DNA of 64,000 bases from Parietichytrium sp. I65-24A (Eukaryota > Sar > Bigyra > Thraustochytrida > Thraustochytriidae), in NCBI GenBank assembly GCA_012862575.1, contig BLSF01000063.1:62001-126000 (forward strand). Reading direction: 5' to 3'. Below, piece after piece: positions 56,825 to 64,000 of the stretch (its first letter is position 1; each line of letters starts with the position of its first letter). The notes beneath the pieces are model-generated. The model saw nothing but the letters and a program-made list of their open reading frames with translations. It was not told the DNA's origin and did no database searches. The translations under genes were made by a program, and so were the position numbers.

Positions 56825-58562
56825 TTGCGAATTGCGAATTGCGAGACTGGGAGGGACCGAGAGAGCCTTTCTCAACTCTTGGTTGCAAACCAAGTACAGT
56901 ACTCTGAGTACCGGCGCTGCATGTATGATGATCAGAGATGATCAGAGAGAAGAAAAATGAAAAAAAGTTCAATGAATGAATGAAAAATGAAAAATGAAAT
57001 GCACGAACTTCGTTGTGGGCCACTGAGAGAGATCAGCGATGAGAGAACTTTACTCTGATGAGCAGTGAGCAGAAAGTGTGACTTTGTCTCTTTTCCTTAG
57101 TATTGCCTTAAATCAACGTAGGCGCTCCGCCAGAAACCCAAAAACGAGCGGGAAAAGGCGGAAGAGAGAGGAAGGAAGGCTGGGAGGAGCGAGAGATGTT
57201 GTGAGGGATGCGGAAAAGAGACAGGGCAAGACGCTATCCATATTGCTAGTGATCACACTGACGCCTGGGATTCTCCTCACTCTCTTTCCACTTTTTTGGG
57301 ACCTGCGAGTCTGGCTCGTCCTTCACTTCTACCCACTTCTTTAACTCGGACCATACCACCTTCTAGGAGCTCTCTCAGCCTCTCAGAAAGGAGAGAGGAG
57401 TGAGGAGAGAGAAAGTATCCTAAGACGAAATTTTGGGAGGAGGAAGGGTGGGCGGATGGCTGGCAGGAGAGTAGGCCTGGAAGAGAAAGGGAGGAAAGGA
57501 AGGACTACTGCCAATCCCCAATCATTCATATAGGGTCAAAGGTAGAGTGCGCACAGTAGCAGTATCGGAATGCCACGCTAGCAATTGATAATCTCACCTC
57601 TAGCTAGCCACCCAGGGAAAGAGACAGCCTTAGCGGAGCTAGTTGGTTGGCATAAGATTGCATAGTGTGAAGGTGTGCGACGAGGCAATTTAGGCAATTT
57701 CTCTTTCGTGCAAAAATAAGGGTACTAGGGACTTGTAATCAGCACTATCTTACTAGTTGGAGGTTGAACTTTTCAGAACAGAAGAATTCAGAACAGAGTT
57801 TTCATTTTTCACTTTTGACTGACAGATAAACCAACTCAACAACGGCAAGAACCAGGAAAGCGTACAACGTTGATTGAGGCTTCCGTGCCCGGTACTCACA
57901 GTCAGTACTGACACTGCATATTCTGCACATCTCCATTCTCCAGACCAGAGAGTTTTGCAGGGATCGAAAGATCGGAGAGAACGAAATTGTCGTGAATCAC
58001 ACTGTACTGAGCACTAAGATGTACTAAGTACCTCCTCTCGCATCGCTCCAAGCTCCTATGCGACCGCTACGTCGGAGTGGTACACAAGCATGCGTAGTCA
58101 ATGCGCTGTCCGAGGCTCGAGAACTTTTTTTGAAGTTGGTGAGAGCAAAGAGTTGTGATAAATATACGTCCGAGTGCTCTGAACAGAATTTCTGCAGGGA
58201 GAAAGGTTTTGCATTTGCCGGTGTTTGTCTGTGCTTAGTACTCACAGTCAAGGAGGAACATCACGCCGAGACAGCCGAGCAAGTGTTACAAGCTCGAAAT
58301 GCCACGGGATACGGGATGAAGGAAAGCACAAGAATTAGTGGAATAGTGGAATGCTGCTACCGGTAACATGTGAGTATTACTTATACAGCTTTTTGAGTCA
58401 AGTCTGGGCACAACAGGCACTGGTTTGTGCCAGTGAGACAGCTTAGCGCAAACACTGTGCATTGTCGTGCATTCTTTTCTTCCAATTCCACTTTTGAAAT
58501 AATTAATTTGCCCCAATCCACATCCCAATCCTGTTGAAGATCATGATGAATGGTGTTCTCCT

Positions 58563-58603
58563 AAATTCTGAATTCTGAATTCTGAATTCTGAATTCTGAA
58601 TTC
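58563..58603. repeat. (AATTCTG)n heptamer repeat
   Basis: Nearly six head-to-tail AATTCTG units; the last is altered to AATTCCG. Confidence 0.9.
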
Positions 58604-60332
58604 CGAAAAAGAATTTGATTGACAAATAATTCGCCTGAGATCTTCAGTGAACACAGACAATCCGCGCCGCTCTGAACTTTTGGTACTCGAGTAGCTGACC
58701 GTGAGTAGTACGAGAACGAAATAAATAAGGGAATCCGGCATAGCAGAGCCCAACGATCAACGATCAACGACCAACGATGACCTTTAGAAAGTTAATTTTA
58801 AATGAGCCGATCATGTTCACAGCTGTTGCATCTCCGGAACCAGGAACCTCAGGATCGATCAACCTCCACTCCGAAATTTCAAAGTTTCAATGACATTCGC
58901 CTATTTCACTTCCCCTACCTACTTGAGATAGTACTAGTACTGAGTAGTCATCCCCCCACATCGCCCAAAACCCCAACCAATTCTCTGCAGCGCACACTCC
59001 CGGCGAGCGTAGGCTCGGTTATAGCATGCCTATGTCGTTGGTCCAAATTTCCACACACCGACCCATCTACGGTTGCACTATGCTGAGTGGAAAAGAAGCT
59101 CGGGTCGCAAGACCGCGAGAGGCCTGCGAGAACTTGTCCACGACTTGAAGGACACTGCACATCACTGCACTCCGTGCATTCAGAGGCATTCAGAGGCATG
59201 CAGAGGGATTCGAGCTTTCCGTCAAATGGATTCCAATGGCAGCGGCCACGCCGTGGCCAACGGGTCGTGCCGCACACCTCTCACGAGACAATCAAGATGC
59301 CAAGAATGCCAAGTTTTGCACGCCTGGTCGCTAAGTGTGTACACAACACATATAGGTACTACAAGTAGGTACAGGTCCTCCTTCCTTCCTCAAATGGAGA
59401 AAGATAGAGAGAGAGCTGAGAAAGCCTCAGCTTCCATCATGCAACTTTGATATGTCCAAACGTCCAATTTGAATACGCCCAAATGTCCAAACGCGAGAAT
59501 CACTAAGCCACTCTGGTCTAAGATGGACCCACTGGCGGAATCTTCCGATCGCGGTGCGTGGATCATCATGCGTGAATAGCGCGGATGCGTAGCGGAGATC
59601 TTTGAGAATTCGGGTTTTCTCGAGAACACAGTTTGTTTGAATGATAAGTAAGCTCTTCAATAATTTTACAATCGCAATGAGTTAGATCCAATTGGTTAGA
59701 TCGAGTGAGTGCAAGAGCTCTCTGCTGCAGAGGCAATCAGATACTGAGTGCTACTGAGAAGAGTGCATTTGAGATCTTGGAGATCCACTCCGGACCCGAA
59801 GAAAGAGAGAGAGTTGATTTCAATCATTTTCAATCGATGCGATGTGTGCCAGTGATTCCGGCTTGCAACCATTGCAACCCCCGGGGCCCAGTCACGGCCT
59901 AACGGGCACCTTCTTGCTCGGCGCACTTTTTCACGCTTGTGGCATCATGCAAGAATTATGACTTATGCAAAACTGTGTGCTACTGAGCACTCGACGTTAG
60001 TCAATGTCCCCCACCAACTATCACCAACTTCACAAATACAAAAAGATTCAGGCACCCTGAATTTCATTGAACAAAGACTGGGTGCACGATCGCCCTAACT
60101 GTCGAGCCAGGCAGTGAGCTGACACCTTGCCTGAAACCAAGGATCATGTTGACAATGTAACCTGAATCTGGCCATCTTTCAAGCACTGTGCTGTTGTGCT
60201 GTGCGTTCGACTTGTGTGCTCACCGTGTGGATCGGCTTGTGAGCTTGCGACGACGACCACATGCTTGAACAGGACAGAGTTGACTAGACCTTCTTTCCTC
60301 TGTGAGTCCCACGAAAAAAAAAGAAAAAAAAG

Positions 60333-60356
60333 AGAAAGAAAGAAAGAAAGAAAGAA
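60333..60356. repeat. (GAAA)n microsatellite
   Basis: About six GAAA units after an A-rich run. Confidence 0.85.
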
Positions 60357-61675
60357 GATTTACAGTTCTACTTCCAAGGGCTGCTTTTCCTACAGTCGAC
60401 TTGCGGCGTGGAAAGTGGAAAAAGGAGCAGCGGGCGACGCAAGGTGAGCGAACCATTTCGAGGCGGAATCGCAAAATCCTTCTCTCCCATCGCTTGCTAC
60501 CTAGACCCGGCCTGCTGGCCTGCTGTGGCACGAACGCTTTTTCGCACTAGATGGATATATAACTTTCCGCACCAACCACACCCATGGGTGAGTTCTCACA
60601 GTACATGTACGCAGTGCGGCGAGCACTTTTTTCATTTTCTGAGGATTCCGAGGAAGAAATCGGAGGTCAATCATGGGCAAACATGCCATCACAATCTCAA
60701 AAGTCTAGAGTTGAATGGGGTACCGGTACAATGAATTGTCAGTCAGTCAATCACTATGCGTGGCCTGCGTTCCAATCTTTCTTACAACAAAGACCTCAAA
60801 GATTTTTACTCGAACAAGTCAGCTTGGTTTTGTCCCTGACTCTACGAGTAGCTGCTATTTATATCGGTGCCCAATTAACTCCTCTTCTTTTTACAGTTAG
60901 CTGCTAGATTTGCACTCCTTTTTAAATTCTCACAAGTGAGGCGAGGCAATGACTTTACCAAATCCACTCTAACTCGGTGCTTTCGCAAATACAGCGAGCG
61001 AGGAAGGAAAATGCTACTACTTATTTCTGCAGCAAGCTTCTCAGTACCAGTACACAACAGAAAAGCAATGGCATAGACAAATCAGAACAGACAGATTTGT
61101 TGCGCTGAGCTCAACTTGAAAGTACGAGCTCGAAGTAACTTCACTTACTTATCCTCAGAGAACTCCCGAAGATCGTCACGATCCACCCCTTCCAGCGTAG
61201 GTAGGGCCTGCTCAACCTCGAAGAACAAGACACTCTCAGAACTCTCAGAGCGTTTGACACTTTCGCGATTTTCCTGGCTGCCCTGCCTTCTTCCGGCGAT
61301 GTAGTTGCCACTCAGTAGCCACGGCGTGGGAGGCGCTAGCGTCAGTCGCGCTTTATTGGCGGCTGGAACTTGGAAGTCGCGCAAGTCAAGCTAACCAACT
61401 GGTGGCTGCGAGTTAGAGGACGTGAGTGTACCAGTAGGGAGAAGCGGTAGCCGCTCTTTTCTGTTTCTTTCTCTTTGGACTCTTTGGCATTTCTTCGCTC
61501 TGATTCGCTTCGCTTCATTGCGACTTGTGATGACTTGTGGTGGCCCGCTGGCGGAATGTGCGGAGGCTAAGTGGAAGGGAGGGAGGGTGGAAGAAAGGAA
61601 GGAAGCAGTGCTGGCCCTCTCCCATCCTCTCCCCCCCAAACTTGCGTTGACCTGTCCAACAACATGACATCATGT

Positions 61676-61701
61676 CATGATGATGATGATGATGATGATG
61701 T
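61676..61701. repeat. (GAT)n microsatellite
   Basis: About eight GAT triplets, preceded by the small palindrome ATCATGTCATGAT. Confidence 0.85.
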
Positions 61702-62675
61702 GATTTAACATGGCTGTTCGGCGGCTCTTGGCAACGATCAGCACATGTCAGCAGCCCAGGCACCGTGCACTGCGCACTGGCACTGCTTGCGATGAGCGGA
61801 TGGTTTTGTGCCGCTCTTTTTCGCGGTAATTTGCACCTATCTGTACATAGTGCTGAAGCGCTTGCGTCGTGAGCCACACGACAACAGCAAACGCGCAACC
61901 CATGCAAACCCACACAACATCGCACACAACACCACACAACCCACACACCGTGGGCAAGCCGAGAGCAGTGGCGCTTGGCTTAGTATGGCTTAAAAGGGAG
62001 CGACCATGCTCGGCCTACCAGCACCTAAGTTAACGCAGAGCCCAGAGAGGGGCCGTCAATGGCTGTCATGTCCCGTGGCAAGATGTGGCAAGTGAGAAAT
62101 TGGAGAAATTGGAAAATTGGCCACACCGCTGGGGGGGTGTGCACAGAGGCGAGAATCAGATCGAGCAGCTGCACTGAAAGCCCTGTGTAGATTTCGTAAT
62201 AGCTGGTTTGGAATCTCTCCGGCTGAGTCTTGCTCAATGTACGCCACTCCTCCGAGTCCGTGCCGTCCACACGGCCTGGTCTGCTCTGTCTGCTCCGTGG
62301 GCGCCATACTTTCTCTCGGTCTGATCAGTCGCAAAAAGATGAAATGAAGATAAGTGAAAAAGGAAAACTTTTCACCGGAGTGCCGAGGAGTGCGCTTCGT
62401 CTCTCATCCCTCGAGTGGTGTTTGAGAGCAATAATTATTTTTTCTGAGTAGCTGTTTCAGCTTTCTCATCATGACCTACTCCTCCTCCAAGTTCCGAAGA
62501 ACTGTTCGTGAATCGATCCCAGGAACTAGGAACTCGGAACCAGAACCCGAGGAACATTCGCGAGCGATCCGATTGATTGGTATTGATTTTTACGTGCGAG
62601 GACACATACATGCGGCGTATGTCCGCGGAAGGAGAGCACTTCTTGCTAGCTAGCGCGCCGCTTAGAACAGGTTAC

Positions 62676-62696
62676 TTAGGTTAGGTTAGGTTAGGT
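62676..62696. repeat. Interstitial (TTAGG)4
   Basis: Four perfect TTAGG units plus one base. This is the telomere unit of many arthropods and resembles other telomere repeats, but four units inside a spacer are as likely to be a simple repeat. A second short TTAGGTTAGGG is at 7729. Confidence 0.8.
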
Positions 62697-62752
62697 CACG
62701 AGGGGCAGAATAGTGTGGACAAACAGGCCAGAGCCGGTCAGCTGCGCGTCGA

Positions 62753-62766
62753 TAATATATATATTT
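62753..62766 (+). promoter_or_regulatory. AT-rich TATA-like element before the Kir gene
   Basis: AATATATATATTTT stands out in GC-richer sequence 365 bases before the Kir channel ATG; a second, AATATATATATTG, is at about 62918-62930. Either could be a core promoter. No transcript start is visible. Confidence 0.3.
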
Positions 62767-63129
62767 TACATACATCCGCCGTGGGAAACAGGAGCATCCG
62801 GAGTGTCACGGGAGCAAGAGTGACAGCTGCTGCATGTCTGGAGTCGTTTGAAGTGAGGCCTGCATTGTGCGATAATAAGCAGATAGCGCTGCTCTCGAGG
62901 CGGTTGCCGGGGATAGAATATATATATTGCTTGATTGATATTAGACGGTTGCAACACACGACGCAGTTGTTTGTTTGTGTGTGCGTGTGTGTGTATGCCC
63001 AGTGTGCCCCCTGCGTGGGCTGAGTACGGAGTACGGAGTACGGAGCAAGAGAGCATTGTACATTCTGTTTGGGCCTGGTGGTGTGCTTCCAGGTGCTCCG
63101 TGCCCCTCGAGTGATTTGCGTCTGGAAGG

Positions 63130-64000
63130 ATGGGGGATGATAGGAATTTGGAGATGACGGATAGAAACGCACTCCGTGGGCATGAGGATAAGGATACAGG
63201 CGCTCAAGAGCACTGGGACAGAGACTATATTGACCAGCCTGGACGGCCCCACTCCGAGCATTTTGAAGATCTTCTAGAGGAAGACGATGAAGACTATGAC
63301 GACGACAGCGATGTGGAGGACCGTCACCTAGAAGATTTAGAGAACGCGTCTCTGTGCATGAAACTCTACGGAAGCTGCAAAATGTCTTGCCGGTCCCTTC
63401 GTTGGTACGCCAGGACCAGCGGGAGAGCGAAAAAGCCTGGCAGACTCTTGCACAGAGACAACGCGTTCAATCAGTGCACTGGACGCCTGCACGTCAGCCA
63501 GCGAGCCAGTCGCAAGACACAGGGTGAAATTTTGTCACTCTATGGCGATGATTGGTTTCACGTAGTCCTAAGCTGGCCCACTTGGCAACTCGTGCTCATC
63601 ATGCTTACCATCTACACGCTAAATCTTCTCATTTTTGGAGGGGTTTATGTAGCCATTGATCGTCCTGGACAGGACTGTGGTCTCGCGGGCTCTGTTGAAG
63701 AAGGCATCAGCTACCAGACCGCCTTCGCTTTTAGTCTCATAACCTCTTCCACCATAGGCTACGGGTTTCCCGCTTCTGGGGACCCCTTCTTCCACACTTG
63801 TCCGGAACTCGTGGCGGTGGTGTACTTGCAGGTCGTGGTATCCCTGTTAATCAACGCCCTTGTCGTGGGTCTCGTCCTGCAGCGTCTCGGTCGTGCCGAT
63901 AACCGATCCCACCAGGTTCTCTTCAGCGATAAGGCATGCATTCGTTGCATTCACGGCCACTTTTATTTTATGTTTCAAGTGTATGATCTAGACCGACGCC
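63130..64000 (+). CDS. Inward-rectifier (Kir-type) potassium channel, 5' part only
   Basis: The open frame starts at the ATG at 63130 (MGDDRNLEMTDRN) and runs off the window, giving 290 residues. The first 85 residues are hydrophilic with an acidic block (LLEEDDEDYDDDSDVED). The slide-helix region reads LSLYGDDWFHVVLSWPTWQ. TM1 is about 152-175, the pore helix and filter are FAFSLITSSTIGYG (TIGYG at 208-212), and TM2 is about 226-250 (VVSLLINALVVGLVLQRL). After it come RADNRSHQVLFSDKACI, matching KKRAQTLLFSHNAVI of animal Kir channels. So it is a two-helix Kir channel subunit of the plasma or internal membrane; four make a pore. The cytoplasmic domain continues beyond the window. The acidic N-terminus is unusual for the family. 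TM2 has Asn at the site that tunes rectification in animal Kir channels (position inferred). Confidence 0.9.
   Translation, partial: MGDDRNLEMTDRNALRGHEDKDTGAQEHWDRDYIDQPGRPHSEHFEDLLEEDDEDYDDDSDVEDRHLEDLENASLCMKLYGSCKMSCRSLRWYARTSGRAKKPGRLLHRDNAFNQCTGRLHVSQRASRKTQGEILSLYGDDWFHVVLSWPTWQLVLIMLTIYTLNLLIFGGVYVAIDRPGQDCGLAGSVEEGISYQTAFAFSLITSSTIGYGFPASGDPFFHTCPELVAVVYLQVVVSLLINALVVGLVLQRLGRADNRSHQVLFSDKACIRCIHGHFYFMFQVYDLDRR

Larger units (their letters stand above)
55887..63129. other. Seven-kilobase gene-poor, repeat-rich stretch
   Basis: No gene is supported over 7.2 kb. The upstream 1 kb is CT/GA-rich with several microsatellites. The middle (57-60 kb) has many short AGTACTGAGTAC-like and CTCACAGTCA-like words. 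A 107-codon frame at 60584-60907 has a TATATAA 22 bases before its ATG, too close for a normal leader. A minus-strand 79-codon frame at 61384-61145 ends at a GTAAGT donor-like site, but no second exon was found. Unrecognised non-coding RNA genes are possible. Confidence 0.5.

Noticed and set aside
60584-60907. 107-codon frame with a nearby TATATAA
   Set aside because: The TATA element is 22 bases from the ATG, too close for a leader, and the product has no recognisable feature. Transcript data could reopen it.
61145-61384. 79-codon minus-strand frame ending at a GTAAGT donor-like site
   Set aside because: Composition is protein-like, but no acceptor with a plausible second exon was found downstream.
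1-64000. CRISPR arrays, bacterial operons, riboswitches
   Set aside because: No regularly spaced identical repeats with unique spacers, and gene structure is eukaryotic.

Overview
The window looks like nuclear DNA of a unicellular, intron-poor eukaryote. It holds about twenty protein genes of eukaryotic type: PSMB3, NOC3L, CCDC93, a Tubby-like protein, a STE-type kinase, an inward-rectifier K+ channel and a Zn2Cys6 factor. Nearly all are single open frames. Only two genes need an intron, a dephospho-CoA kinase/Nudix fusion (120 nt intron) and a WrbA-like flavodoxin (87 nt intron); both introns start GTGAGT. Spacers are long and rich in microsatellites. This fits an intron-poor alga such as a Porphyridium-like red alga, but that is inference; no rRNA or organelle marker is present.

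Layout. 1-4.9 kb: a decayed PiggyBac-like transposase piece, then gene-free DNA. 4.9-15.7 kb: four plus-strand housekeeping or regulatory genes (MAPKKK-like kinase, Tubby-like, CCDC93, NOC3L). 15.9-24.4 kb: four minus-strand paralogs (7TM-A to D). 25.2-36.6 kb: a central block with the CoaE-Nudix fusion, PSMB3, a 1431-residue MABP/EF-hand/RanBP2-finger protein, an unknown helical protein, and a secreted Cys-module protein with a long Lys/Glu helix. 38.2-52.9 kb: five plus-strand paralogs (7TM-E to I), with the WrbA-like gene between G and H. 53.2-55.9 kb: the Zn2Cys6 factor. 55.9-63.1 kb: a gene-poor, repeat-rich stretch. 63.1 kb to the end: the 5' part of a Kir channel gene.

The most interesting content is the nine-member family. 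Each protein has a signal peptide, an ectodomain of about 200 residues of almost constant length, seven predicted membrane helices and a variable cytosolic tail. I do not recognise the family; the layout is receptor-like. The nine copies form two head-to-tail arrays that point away from each other around the central block. A short motif, TTGACTGYGAA, recurs only in spacers and mostly around these genes. One 7TM protein and the WrbA-like protein both end in the CaaX-type sequence CNIS.
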